Below, piece after piece: positions 23,537 to 35,331 of a stretch of 64,000 nt of DNA. A program made the translations under genes and the position numbers. Every line of letters starts with the position of its first letter. Position 1 is the first letter of the stretch. The DNA comes from Cryptomeria japonica (Eukaryota > Streptophyta > Pinopsida > Cupressales > Cupressaceae): contig NC_081406.1 in assembly GCF_030272615.1 (NCBI RefSeq), forward strand, positions 480,904,900 to 480,968,899, given 5' to 3'. The notes beneath the pieces were generated by a model that had not been told where the DNA came from, did no database searches, and saw only the letters and a list, made by a program, of their open reading frames with translations.

Positions 23537-24176
23537 CTCCCTCTTAGCAAAAGAGGATTGAATTTCATAATTAAGTTTTAAGGAACAACATTCTAGATAT
23601 ACACATTTATTTGACATGATCATTCACTTAGTAACACTAACTAGTGAAATACTTCATATCTCAGAGAGATATGGATTATCTGATATCTAGCACTCTAGGA
23701 CAACAACTACTTGAAGTCTTATTAGATTACAACCTTGATTCTAGTGCCATTGTAACATTGTCATTATCACATGTGAAATAATTTTAGTATCATGATATCC
23801 GGCACATTACGGGACAACAAATTAATGTAGTCAATCATGATATGATTGTTATCATAATTTTTGACATATTTCGGAACAATCATTTAATGATAACAATTCA
23901 ATAACTCATCATAGCAAATTTAGTATCAATATTTCCGGCACATTTCAGGACACCAACTTAATGTAGTCAAACTTGATAACAGATCAGGCTATTGTGAAAG
24001 TCATCACGTTACAATAGCAATCTTACACTTACATCACATGAAAGATCGTCACCTTCCATGACATAACACATACATGCAATATTGGATTCAAGATATTCAT
24101 GAATATATCAATTACGTATGATTAAGATTAATATCAGAAATTTCCATTATAAATTAGTCATACCAAGTTTACCTCT
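23537..24176 (-). other. Element D 3' region
   Basis: No gene. It carries degenerate repeats of a phrase like TCCGGCACATT..GGACAACAA..TTAATG (near 23799-23830, 23863-23885 and 23936-23965), that is, three diverged copies about 65-75 bp apart. Confidence 0.55.
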
Positions 24177-25694
24177 AAAGTACTCCACTTTCAACTTTGC
24201 AAGATGTTTGGTGAATATGTCGGCACTTTGCTCTTCAGTGCTGATGTAGGTCAATTTGATGACATCTTTGTCTACCATATCTCTTATGTAATTGTATGGG
24301 ATTTCTATATGCTTGGATCAATTATGAAAAACTAAATTTATAGAAAGTTTGATGCAGCTTTTATTATCATAGTGAATCACAGTGGGATTTAGCGGCTTCC
24401 CAAATAGTCCAACTAGAAATTTCCTTAACCATACTGCCTCACGTGCTCCCATGGAGGCAGCCATATATTTGGCTTCAGTGGAACTCTGAGCAACTGCTGA
24501 CTATTTTCTGCTAAACCAAGATGTCATAGCTGATCCAAGACTAAAGCAACACCCCATTATACTTTTACAATCAATGGAACTTCCTGCCTAGTTGGAATCA
24601 GAATACCCTTGGAGCTGTATCTCAACATTTTTATACTTCAGGCCAAGTCCAATAGTACCACGCAAGTATCTCAGAATATGCTTAGCAGCCATTAGGTGAA
24701 TCTTCTTAGGTTTGCACATGAAATGACTTAACACATTGGTAGTGTAACAAATACCAGGGCGAGTGTTTACCAGGTACATAAGAGATCCAATAATTTGTCT
24801 ATAGTATGTAGGATCTGTAGGTTATGAATCTACTGCTTCACTTTTGAGCTTATAAAGATTTGTTTCCATTGGAATGGATATAGGCTTACAATCTATCATA
24901 CCAAATCTGGTCAGGATATCAGAGGTGTATTTTCCTTGATTTAGGAAAATATAATTCTCTTTTTGCCATACTTCTAGGCCCAAAAAAAAGTACAGTAGAC
25001 CTAGATCCTTCATATTGAATTCAACCACAAGATCTTGTTTGCATTTTGCAATGAGGTGATCTTCTCCTATTATCAACAAGTCATCAACATAGAGAACAAG
25101 TATTAACATGTCACCATCCGATATTTTGAAGTATATGTTAGAGTCTATTTCATTTTTGGAATATCCTAGTTTGGAGAGATAACTATCTATTCTTCTGTAC
25201 CATGCCCTGGGAGCTTGCTTAAGGCAGTAGAGAGATTTTTTTAGTCTACACACATAGAGATTTCTATCATGTGTAGAAAAGCCTTCAGGTTGTTCTATAT
25301 ATACTTCTTCCTCAATAACACCATTCAAAAATGCGGTCTTCACATCCATTTGGTGTATCTTCCACCCTTTCGAAGCTGCAATGGCAATGATGGTTCTTAC
25401 AGAAGTATATCGGGCAATTGGAGCAAATGTCTCTTCGTAATCAATTCCAGCCTTTTGAGAGAACCACCTGGCAATGAATTTGGCTTTGTGTTTTTCAATA
25501 CTACCATCTGGTGCATATTTGATTTTGAATAACCACTTTGATGAGATAATTGATTTGTCTTTTGGTCTAGGTACAGTGTCCCAGACATCATTTTTTAAGA
25601 TAGATTGATATTCCTCAATCATTGCATCTTTCCAAGCTTGACATGTTGAAGCCTCTTCAACATTTGATAGTTCAAATTTTGTAAGTTTGGTCAT
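24177..25694 (-). pseudogene. Element D pol: RT and RNase H
   Basis: From 25694: MTKLTKFELSNVEEA, then [52 protein letters not shown] and an intact LYVDDLLIIG catalytic segment, through to 24822. After a stop, GSLMYLVNTRPGICYTT (24588-24779) leads into RNase H (STEAKYMAAS and HYDNKSCIKLS), ending near 24177. The catalytic YVDDLL differs from the FVDDIIFGG of the neighbouring Copia families, supporting a separate lineage. Stops and losses make it inactive. Confidence 0.85.
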
Positions 25695-25729
25695 GAGGGA
25701 AACATAGCATGATTGACTTCTTGTTTTCT

Positions 25730-28522
25730 ATTTTGAACCTTCTCTCCTAAGAAATGATACTTGAGCTCAATGTGATTAGTTCTAGAATGCAATACCAGAT
25801 TTTTGGAAATATTGATTGCACTAGTATTTTCACAAAATATACTCATTGATTCAGATATAGGTACTTTGAAACCGTCCAATACATGTTTCATCTAGATTGC
25901 CTAAGTGCAGTTCATAAATGCTGCCACATACTCCACTTCAGCTATAGACTAAGAAGTACAACTCTGCTTCTTACTTGTCCATGAGACTAGTCTTCTACCA
26001 AGAAAGAATGCTCCACCAGTTGTGCTTTTCCGATCGTCCACATGATCTCCCCAATCTGCATTGATAAATACCTTGATATTAAAATCACCATTGTATGGAT
26101 ACCACAATCCATAGTCAACAGTCCCTTTCAGGTATTTAAGAATCCTCTTGACTGCTACCAAGTGGGATTCTCTCAGACTTTTCTGAAAATGAGCTAGAAT
26201 GTCCACTGCATGAGCAATATTTGCTCTCCTGTGCACCACATAGTGCAGCTTACCAATCATTGACCAATACTCCTTCTCATTCACTAATGTTGAATCATCT
26301 TCCTTAGTCAGTTTATAGCTGGTCACCATCAGTGTGTCAACCAATTTGCTCTCCGCCATGCCAAAGGTCTTCAATACCTCTTTGACATACTTGGACTAGG
26401 TAATGAAGATACCCTCTTTCATTTGTTGAATCTGTAAACCAATGAATAACTTTATCTCTCCAATCAAAAACATCTCAAACTCTTTCTTGATTTCATCTGC
26501 AAAAGCATGACTCATTTCATCATCTCCTCCAAAGATTATGTCATCTACAAATACTTCATAGATCAGAATCTAATCACCTTCAGATTTTAGGTAGATGTTG
26601 CTATCCTCACTTGTTCTCTGAAATCCTATTTTCACAAGATGAGAGTGTAAATGGTCATACCATTCCCTAGGTTCTTGTCTCAATCCATACAGTGTTTTGT
26701 GTAATCTACAAACCATGTTACTATGTTCTAATAAGGAAAACCCATCTGGTTGCTCAATATACACTTCCTCTTCTAGAATTCCATTTAAGAACGTGGACTT
26801 CACATCCATCTGGTATACCTTAAATCCCTTGAATGCTACAAATGCAAGTAGCATTTAGACACCTTCCAGTCTAGAAATAGGAGCAAAGGTTTCTCCATAG
26901 TCTTCTCCCTCTTCCTCAGCATATCCCTTGCATACAAGTCTTTCCTTGTTTCTTACAACTGTGCCTTCTTCATTTAGCTTATTCCTGAAAAACCTATTTG
27001 GTACCTATGACATTCTTATGTTTTGGTCTGGGTACCAAGCACCATGTTGCATTCTTTTCTATCTAGTCTAGCTCCTCTTCCATTGCCTTAATCCAGTCTT
27101 CATCTATATGTGCTTCTCTGGAAGTCTTGGGCTCCAATTCATAAATCATGCAAGAGTTTTCATTCACCTTTCTTCTTGTGAGTATCCCTACATCTTTATC
27201 TCCTATGATCTGCTTTGGATCATGATGTAGTTTCACATATCTAGGAATGACTCTAGTTGGTTCTTCTTGCTTTTCCTCTTCTTCTTCATTTACTTATTCT
27301 TCTTCACCTACTGCAGCTTCTACCAGTACAGGAACATTGAGATCTTTACTTGTTTCTTTCTTAACCAGTTCCCAAAAGGTTGCACCTGGTTCATCTTCCA
27401 CTTCCTCGCTGCAGGTTTCCTCAGGTTCCTCAGGGGATTCATCAACCTTGATATTGATACCCTCAACAATTTTATGTGTTCTATTGTTGTAGCACTTGAG
27501 AGCTTTACTCTTAGTGGAATACCCCAGAAATATTCCCTTATCACATTTAGCATCAAACTTGCTCAGATGCTCACCTCTCTTGATGTAACACTTACTATCA
27601 AAAACTTTAAAATAACTCATAGTGGGATTCTTCCTCGTCCAATACTCATAAGGGGTTTGAACTCTACCTTTCTTGATGAGGACCCGGTTCATATTATAGA
27701 CTCCAATGCTCACCGCTTCTCTCCAAAAAGTGTGAGAAACCTTTCCTTGGATCAACATCATTCTGGCCACTTCAACTACAGTCTTGTTATTCCTTTCTGC
27801 TATGCCATTCTATTGTGGTTTCCTTGGGGCAGACAACTACCTCTTGATACTGATATCTACACAATACTTGTTGAATTCATCAGAAGTGAATTCACCTCCT
27901 TGATCAGTTCTTAGGCATTTTATCTTTTGACCACTTTCCTTCTCTACTAATTCTCTAAAGGCTTTGAACTTTCCAAACGCTTCAGACTTGTCTTTCAAGA
28001 ATGTGACCCACATCATTCTTGAGCAGTCATCAGTAAGAATCATGAAATACATATCTCCCTAAATACTTATAGTTTTCATAGGACCACACAAATTAGTATG
28101 CACATGATCAAGTAAGTTTTCTGCTAAAAAAGACTTACCTTTGAAAGTTGAGGAAGACATCTTCTCAAGTTGACATTCTTTGTATAAAGCATTCTCTGGT
28201 TTGTTCAGCAAAGGCAATCCTCTTACTACCTTGATCTTACTCACCTTTACAATATTATCAAAGTTCATATGACAAAGTCTCCTATGCCATATCCAACTGT
28301 CATCAAACTTCGCCATCAGACACCAACTTATCTTGGCATTCAGCTGGAACAAGTTACCTCTAGTCTGTTTATCGTTGGCAATAAGTTCACCACTCTTTCC
28401 AATTATACTGCAGACTCCACCTTTGAACTCCAGAATGAGTCCTTTATCATTTAGTTGAGCAACACTCAATAGGTTATGCTTAAGACCTTCTACCCAGTAG
28501 ACATCATCCGCACTACTCTTTC
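25730..28522 (-). repeat. 2.79 kb pol duplication, copy 2
   Basis: Direct repeat of 20371-23162. Here it continues into protease, gag and the 5' LTR without a break, so this is the original 5' side of C. Confidence 0.8.
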
Positions 28523-28538
28523 CATTCAGTGAGATGGA
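25735..28538 (-). pseudogene. Element C pol, right copy (integrase to RNase H)
   Basis: Integrase: WHRRLCHMNFD...CQLEKM (28059-28469; the last Cys of the zinc region is kept but the following Gly is Glu), LTDDCSRMMWVTF and CLRTDQGGEF (27837-28052), SKCYIKRGEH (27294-27770). [22 protein letters not shown] (26570-26854) with [12 protein letters not shown] in place of LKQAPRAWY, a degraded motif. RNase H: INADWGDHVDDRKSTTGG (25949-26374) and ENTSAINISKN (25736-25891). It is cut at about 25730, so the C-terminal SKEQLADIF segment is missing here and present only in the left copy. Confidence 0.85.
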
Positions 28539-29702
28539 TCATTTTCCTCTTACCAAGCATGGTGCATCATTGCCAAATCTGACAACACCTCCATCATATT
28601 CTTCTAGAGACAGAAACTTTTCTTGATCACCAGTCATGTGGTGAGAACAACCACTATCAATAATCCACTCATTAGAGTTATCAATGTGAGAGACAAGTGC
28701 TTTCTTGTTAGACACTTCTTCCTTTACAGCTACAAACACTATGTCCTCATTCTCTTCATTCTCAGATTCTTCATCAGTAATACCTTCATTCACTGCAACA
28801 ATACAGTTTCTTCTATTTCCTCCTTTATACTTTCTAAACCTCTCCGGTTTATCCTTATTGTCATTGTTAGGATAATTAATAGTTATATGTCCTATCTTAT
28901 TGCAGGAAAAACATTTTAAAGGAAGCTTACCTCTGTATTTTCCAATGTCTTTTTGAAGTCTCTTGACAAGAAGAGCTTCAAACTCCATCAAAATCTCTTC
29001 ATCATCCATACCTCTTCTTTGCATGGATTCATAACTGGTACTTACTTCTTTTCCTTTTCTGGTTGGTGCAACAGATGCTCTAAAAGCTAACTCAGTCTTC
29101 TGAACACTATCATCATAGCTATTCAACTCATATGCAGTCAAATTTGCAATGATAGAGTCTAAGGATACCTTGGTTTTGTCAATATACCTTAGTTCCTAAA
29201 TAGCAACAACTCTGATTGCATAGACTGGTAACAATGATCTCAAAACTTTACTGACAACAATGGCATCATAAATTGTTCCATCAGTGCTCTTGATATCTCC
29301 AACAACAATCTTGATCCTTATGCCATATTGTTGAATGGTTTCACCTTCAACCATCCTCATGTCTTCAAACTTTCCTCTAAGGATCTCTTCCTTAGCTTGC
29401 TTGACATGCTCATCACCAACATAAATAGTTTCCAATGTGTCCCATACATCCTTAGGAGTGTCCTTATCTTGTACATTAATGAACTCAATATTGGACAAAT
29501 TGCTAATAAGAGCTTCCATAACTTGCCCATTTTCTTGCATCTCTCTTTTCTGATCATTGGTTAAAGTGCCATTTGGGATTACATAGACATTTTCAACATA
29601 GCTCCAGTGTTGAGTACCCAAAATCTTGATATAGATCTTCATTTTGTCCTTCCATATTTTGAAGTTATCTCTATTGAACTTAGGACCTTCCCTCTTCATC
29701 AT
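28539..29702 (-). pseudogene. Element C gag and protease
   Basis: Start ATG at 29702 (complement): MMKREGPKFNRDNFKIWKDK, closely related to element B gag. A stop or frame break lies near 29196. The second part (28539-29141) has the knuckle CFSCNKIGHITINY, in which the last Cys of CCHC is Tyr, and the protease site DSGCSHHMTG, intact. The loss of the fourth zinc ligand would disable the knuckle. Confidence 0.88.
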
Positions 29703-29759
29703 TAAGGCAGGATCTTTTTCCTCAAGCGGTTAAGCTTATATCACTGAGGACTTGGAGTT

Positions 29760-29771
29760 TCTCTAATACCT
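29760..29771 (-). other. Decayed primer-binding site of element C
   Basis: The plus strand reads TCTCTAATACCT, 9 of 12 positions matching GCTCTGATACCA. It is placed two bases before the LTR, as in A and K. Confidence 0.7.
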
Positions 29772-29773
29772 TT

Positions 29774-31221
29774 TGATGAATAATGATGAACAACGAATAC
29801 TCTAAATGGTACTGAGAGGGAGGGGTGAATCAATACATACAAAAACTTCTTAGCAACTTATCAAGTTAAAACAATTCTAACCAGTTGTCTTCATTACTTA
29901 ACTTAACCATGGCAATACCGGTTAAACACAGTAAGACTTTAGACAACATAAACAGGTAAAACTAAACACTTCAAATACATTCAATACTTGATAACTACTT
30001 CACCCATAAACATATGCATGTGATATATCAACAATACCATAGCCATTAGCTCTACATTCATAATCACTCAAACAAAGAATACTTAATCATCACATGAAAA
30101 TGCACAACTCATGACACATAGATTTTTCATGTGGAAACCCAAATGGGAAAAACAGGGTGGGGATGAATACCCACAAGCTTGTTTTGAACTCTTTTGATGC
30201 TCACTCTGTTAGGAGCCTAGTTCAGTTAAAGACTTTACAATAAGGTTTTGCTAGGAATGGATCCTATTAAAGATCACCAAGTTAAGGGATGGCTATATAC
30301 CCTGTTAAAGGTTGAAACCCTGTTAAAGGTTACCTTGCTAAAGGATTTAAAGAACTCAATGAACTTGAGTCACCTGGTTAGAGGATTTACAGTAAGCCTG
30401 TTAAAGCTACCTAGCAAAGGGATTTTCCTTTTGTTGAAATGGTTAGAAGAAAATAGGTAAAACTCTTATCTGATACCAGCACTATATGCTAAGGCAAATC
30501 CTTTTTAGTTCCTCTACTCTGTAGTCACACTCTGTAGTTTTCTCTCACTGGTCTAGCAAGTATCTCATCACTTGGATACATACACAACTTTTTCCAACAA
30601 CTTACAATAACAAACATCATCAACCTTATAGACAATAATTAGGTCGGTGGCATAAACCCAAAACCCTAAGCATTTAGGTTTACAATTACAGGCGGTCCAA
30701 TCTTGACCATCCAAACACTTTTCATAGAATGAAACAATCTCAAATAGATCACAAGTCATTCTGCATCGTCCATTCTTCACTGCACATAGAAATCAATAAC
30801 CCATCACGCTTTCTTCTCATACCGCTAAGAAGAATGTTCATTCCCGAGGTAGACATTTAATGTAGTCGATCTTCACATGCAAGATCCTCAAGGAAATCCT
30901 TCACGTGCACAAGACTGACTTGACATCTTGATCTCATCCTCATTTCTTAGCTAACTCATCACAAAATATCATCGGTTGCATTGCACAAGCTAGATTGCCA
31001 AACTAGAAACCCTAGAGCTGAGACTACCAACCGGTAGTCACACTTAGTGAAACCCTGGCACTGGTTCACTACATCTCTTCATACTGGTTCTTCAACTTGA
31101 TCATCAATAACAACTGCTTCCAATCTTCATACTGGTTGACCTATACTTATTGACATCAATGACAACATACATTATTATCATATCATCATGTGCCAACATA
31201 GCGGTTCATCAAATGCCAACA
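29774..31221 (-). mobile_element. 5' LTR of element C
   Basis: TGATGAATAATG...ATGCCAACA, 1448 bp. It is uninterrupted and so shows the target of element A (near 30830-30845). It has a G-run, the AAACCC..GGGAAAAAC..GGTGG block (about 30131-30162), TTAAAGG units (30205-30450), a single telobox (about 30661-30667), and TTGACATCAATGACAA at 31150-31165. Confidence 0.88.
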
Positions 31222-32063
31222 GTAAAATCATAGCCAAAATCATCAAGACATATGAATGCATCTAAACAAAGGCTATGGAGCCAAGGGAAGAAGAAAGGAA
31301 TGCACAACTGACAAGACCATGGCAAAAATTTATATATCCATTAGTAGAATTTTTTGGATCTCTGATGTAGATTGAGGAGTTTGGATGGATGAAGCCTCGA
31401 ATAGAAATGTCAATAGAAGAACGTATGGGTGATACATCTTCATGTCCCAAAGAAAGTGGTAGAACAATGACCCCTACAAATATTGAGACAAATGCTCTTA
31501 TGCCATCATCTATAGAACCTTTTGGGCAGGGAAAATGTGTCGAACAAACAAAGTTGCAATCTTTGTTGAAAGAAACAATCACATTACAATTAGAGATTGA
31601 ATTACAAATCAAAGTATGGAAAGCAACATGCATGACACTATGAATGAATTTGGAGATATCACAAGCAAAGAGAAGAAATGGAAAATTGATGAAACAATAT
31701 AAGAATCTGATCATTGGTAATATGAACATTTTATCCTTGAATGATTGTGAAGAGGATCCAGAAGCATCTGATGACCCATAAATAGAAACCAATGAGCTCC
31801 ATATCAAAAATGAGGAAGAGAAGTTTGAGGAGGATGGCGAGACAGATTGGGAAGAAGAGATGGGAAGTGGTGAGGAAGAGAATGGGGACTATGAAGAAAA
31901 GGGGTTTGAACTAACCCTCTCGAAGATCACTAAACCAAACATAAAGACAAAGGGAAGGAGACGATGCAAAAAAGATAAAGCAAAGCTGGAAATGGTAGCA
32001 AAGGTAGCAAGTCAAACCAAAATTATAATAGGGAAGGGTTGTACCCTTCCCCAGGGGAAATGA
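31222..32063 (+). pseudogene. LINE ORF1, C-terminal part
   Basis: Broken frame continuing from the zinc-knuckle-like end at 4226. It is acidic and then basic: ENGDYEEKGFELTLSKITK, then GRRRCKKDKAKLE, ending at TGA 32061-32063. Low-complexity Glu-rich and Lys-rich stretches are common at the C-terminus of plant LINE ORF1. Stops occur upstream of 31860. Confidence 0.65.
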
Positions 32064-33952
32064 GGATCACTACCTGGAAATCCCCTAACAAATGGCACTT
32101 GATCAAGCATCAAATAGATGAAACAAAAGGGGATATATGGTTATTGCAAGAAACCAAATGAAGCGAAGAAGAAGTCGATAGGAAAATGAAGGATTAGAGA
32201 CAGTGGTTGGGGCATTTTATTGAAGTTGAGGGTGCATCTAGGGGTATAGAAGTCCTTTGGAATCCTTTAACTATCAAAGGGGAAATTTTGGAGGAAGGGA
32301 AGCATTGGTTGCATGCAAAATTTAACCTTCTACACAATAATGATTTTTTCTTCATCACAAATACATATGAGCTTGTCTCTACAATAGATAAAAGGGAGCT
32401 ATGGCAGAAATTATCAGGTAGATTGGAGCTCAGCAGAGATGAGAAGGGCATTATTATAGGGGATTTTAACACCATATTGAATGCTCAAGAAAATATGGGT
32501 GGATTGCAGAGAATTACAATGGTGCAAAGAAATTTTCAAAGCTTTGTGGACAACAATCAGCTAATGGATATCATTCCAAGGAATGGTTTGCTCACTTGGA
32601 CTAACAAAAGAGATGGATTTACAAACATAGCTGAGAGACTAGTCATATTTTTAATGTATGGGGATTGAAACTAGCAAGGCAATCTCCAAGAAGTGATTGT
32701 TATACCATTAATGGGTTCAAATCATTTTCCTATTCAACTAAAACTAACCCCAGATTTCCCTATGGTGAGTAATCCTTTCAAATTTGAAATCATGTGGACT
32801 AGAGATGTCAATCTAGCAGGGTTAATTGCTAATTAGTGGAAAGAGATCAACCTAGGTAACAGTTCTTATTTGTATAAAATAAGACCAAACTCAAGGAGTG
32901 GAATTAAGAACATTTTAAGAACATCTTTGCAGATAAGAAAAGAGTGGAAGCAGAGCTTGTGGCTTTAAATGAAAAGATTGTTCAAGAAGGTATGAGCAGT
33001 GTGGATTTCTAGAGAGAAAACACTAAAGGAAGAACTCAATGAAATTTTGAAAAGAGAAGAGATCCACTGGAGACAAAAGTCCAGAGAAATTTGGTTAAAG
33101 GAAGGGGACAAAAACACGAAATTTTTTCATAGAACAACAACAACAAATAGATGCAAGAAGAGGATCACGGAAATCAGAAAAATTAATGGGAGAATGACTC
33201 AAAATACAAAAGAAGTCAACAAAGAGGCAATTGATTTTTTTGAATCTATTTTAAACAGAGACACACAAATAAATAGGCATATCAGAGACAAAATCCTGGA
33301 CTCTATCCCATCAGTTATAGATGATGAGTAGAATAAGATCCTATTTCAAAAACCAAACATGGAGGAAGTCAAGAAGGATATTTTCCAACTCAACCTGAAC
33401 AAGGCTCCAGGTCCGACTGGATTTCCTACTGCCTTTTTCCAAACATATTGGGATAATGTTGGACAAGGCTTGGTTCTAGCAGTTGAAGAATCAAGGAGAA
33501 AGATAATGATGTTGGGGGCCTTAAACCACACTTTTCTTTCTTTTATTCTTAAAAAGTGTTGTCCACGGGAGATGGGAGATTTCAAGCCTATTGCTCTATG
33601 CAACACGGTCTACAAGATTGTGACCAAAGTCATAGCAAATAGACTTAAATTGGTTCTCAACAACCTCATTTCAAATGAACATAGTGCCTTTGCTCCTAGA
33701 AGCTCTATTGTGGAAGGGATCATCATAGCTCATGAAACACTACATTCAACAAGAAAATCCAAGGATTCTTGCATCATCCTAAAATTGGACATCCTAAAGA
33801 CCTATGACATAATTGAGAGATAATTTCTAATATAAGTCCTCAAGAAATTTGGCTTTGATGACAAATGAATAAACTTGGCTTTGATGACAAATGAATAAAC
33901 TAGGTCAAGAGTTGTCTGGTGATGCCTAAATTCTCAATTCTAATCAATGGTG
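32060..33952 (+). pseudogene. LINE ORF2: endonuclease and reverse transcriptase (truncated)
   Basis: Starts at ATG 32060, overlapping the ORF1 stop (ATGA). The AP-like endonuclease has MRITTWKSPNKWHLIK, DIWLLQETK (catalytic Glu), GIIIGDFN and a degenerate SNHFPI in place of SDHFPI. The linker (32999-33331) has REIWLKEGDKNTKFFH, typical of plant L1. RT (33359-33823) has NKAPGPTGFP, FKPIALCNTVYK and KLDILKTYD (palm start). Translation-like sequence then continues in broken frames through FGFDD and KFSILING to 33952. The catalytic FADD box is absent, because F enters first. In the family ORF2 nicks DNA and primes reverse transcription on it. Confidence 0.88.
33851..33902 (+). repeat. 26-bp tandem duplication in LINE RT
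   Basis: GGCTTTGATGACAAATGAAT plus AAACTT (33851-33876) is repeated at 33877-33902 with one change at the last base. It shifts the RT frame (26 is not a multiple of three). Confidence 0.9.
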
Positions 33953-35275
33953 TGTTGGATATTAGAGTTGTTGGAATGTGTTGTCATTGATGTCAACATA
34001 TTATTTTGTTGCAGAGAATTGGTTTGTTGCAAAGAGTTGGTTTAGGTGATCTCTTGTAGATGTGTTGATGTGAGTTAATGGGTTTTGAGATACCTATCTC
34101 TAGTTGATCCAGTATGAGTTTCAATATTCCAGAAAGTGATTTGATCGAGTTATGTGATTTGGTGTGATGGTTTTTCTATTGGTTATGTATTGCAAAGAGT
34201 TGTGATGTCTAGATTGTATTGCTCTGAAATTGATTCCTCATGTTGTGCAGATTCTGGAGAGTGTGTGGGACGTTCATGTGTGTCCTCAGTTCAAATGGTT
34301 CATGATTTGAAATTTCACAAGCATATCTTTTAGTTTGCCAGTTGGTGTTCTTGAGCTTCGGTGATGAAATAATGATGATTCTTGTTATCTCAGTTGGTGC
34401 GGTTATTGCGGTGGAATTCATGTTGCTTGTTGATGTTCTATGATCATGTTCTATGTGTTTTGGTGGTCCGCATTGATCGTGGTGTGTGTTACTGAATATT
34501 CTATTGGTCTGGTGGTATTCTTCATGTTATGCGACATATTCAGTGGTTTAATGTGTTGTGGATGATCTTGGTGAATTATTCGGTGGTGTTGCATGTTTGA
34601 GGATTTGATTTGGGTCCATGCTATGTCCTTTCCGACATTGTGTTGGTCTGGTTTTGGATTTATCTATCCTGTGACGTAATTTTGTAATTAGGTCTTTTGT
34701 GTTGAGTTGACCTTAAGTTTAAGGTTGATGATTTGTATAAATAAGTGTTGTAATAATGTAAGATGTGTGTTTGTGGTTGTATCTATGATCTCAAAGAGTA
34801 TTGTGTGTGCGAACAAGAGAATTAATCTTTTAGTAGTGGAGAAGAGCAGAGATGTGTTGTTGTGCAGAGAATGTGCTTAATTGGACTGTGATCAGAAATT
34901 TGGAGATGTTATTCTTTCAGTTCATATAATCTGGATTGTTGTCTGATCTTTCTAATGCAGTGAGCCTTCCCAGGCTTGTTTCCCTTTGTTGTTTTTGAGC
35001 AGTGGGCTCTAGGCAGTATGCCAGAATGCATGTGCATTCTCCATTGTAATATTTACACATACTACTACAAAGTATCATCATATTGTGGGTAGGTTCCCAC
35101 CGTGGTTTTTCCCTTGACCGGGTTTTCCATGTCAAAAATCCATGTGTTGTGTGTTGTTGATGTGGTGTTTATCTTTGTTGATTAGATCTAAAGTTGAAGC
35201 TAATTTGTTTGAGTTTGGTGAAAACTGATTCACGCCCCCCCCCCTCTCAGTTTTCATGCATTGTTGCTGCTAACA
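33953..35275 (+). mobile_element. 5' LTR of element F
   Basis: TGTTGGATAT...CTGCTAACA, 1323 bp. Features: TTGTCATTGATGTCAA (33981-33996), a TATA-box candidate, GAGCAGTGGGCTCTAGGCAG (about 34998-35017), CCCACCGTGGTTTTTCCC (about 35097-35114) and a C-run (about 35236-35244) near the end. Confidence 0.9.
34736..34743 (+). promoter_or_regulatory. TATA box of element F 5' LTR
   Basis: TATAAATA in TTTGTATAAATAAGTG. The 3' LTR keeps the same eight bases at 58904-58911, so the site is conserved in both copies. Confidence 0.65.
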
Positions 35276-35277
35276 TT

Positions 35278-35289
35278 TGGTATCAAAGC
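35278..35289 (+). other. Primer-binding site of element F
   Basis: TGGTATCAAAGC, one mismatch (G to A) from the tRNA-iMet site, just after the LTR. Confidence 0.88.
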
Positions 35290-35331
35290 TAGCTCCTCTG
35301 GAAGGAGCTTGACCACTTGGGGACATCTACA

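Larger units (their letters stand above)
23164..25730 (-). mobile_element. Copia element D, 5'-truncated
   Basis: A minus-strand Copia element of a different family from A, B, C, F and K. It has a complete 3' LTR (23164-23536), a 3' untranslated region and the RT-RNase H part of pol. It lacks gag, protease, integrase and the 5' LTR. Its right edge at about 25730 falls between codons of its own RT start and the RNase H of element C. Confidence 0.82.
4227..31221 (-). mobile_element. Copia element C, rearranged, host to A and D
   Basis: A minus-strand Ty1/Copia element inserted in LINE ORF1. The left (3') LTR is 4227-5290 plus 19559-19943, split by element A. The right (5') LTR is 29774-31221. 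The two are 1449 and 1448 bp long. The interior reads, in plus coordinates: polypurine tract, RNase H, RT and integrase (to 23163), a truncated Copia D, then RNase H, RT, integrase, protease and gag again (25730-29702). About 2.79 kb of pol is therefore present twice (20371-23162 and 25730-28522). Without this rearrangement a standard Copia would be much shorter. Confidence 0.85.
31222..33952 (+). mobile_element. L1-type LINE, 3' part (ORF1 end, ORF2)
   Basis: Begins with the right GTAAA copy. Continues ORF1 and then ORF2, and ends where element F enters at 33953, in the middle of reverse transcriptase. The rest of the LINE (RT end and 3' UTR) is not found next to F's other end. Confidence 0.85.

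Noticed and set aside
27267-27914. A 215-codon plus-strand frame in the middle of C.
   Set aside because: It is antisense to integrase of element C, with no recognisable domain; the minus-strand homology is clear.
4227-31221. Treating the left (C) and right (E-like) parts as two separate Copia elements.
   Set aside because: The outer LTRs are flanked by the same GTAAA and are nearly equal in length (1449 and 1448), which two unrelated fragments would not show.
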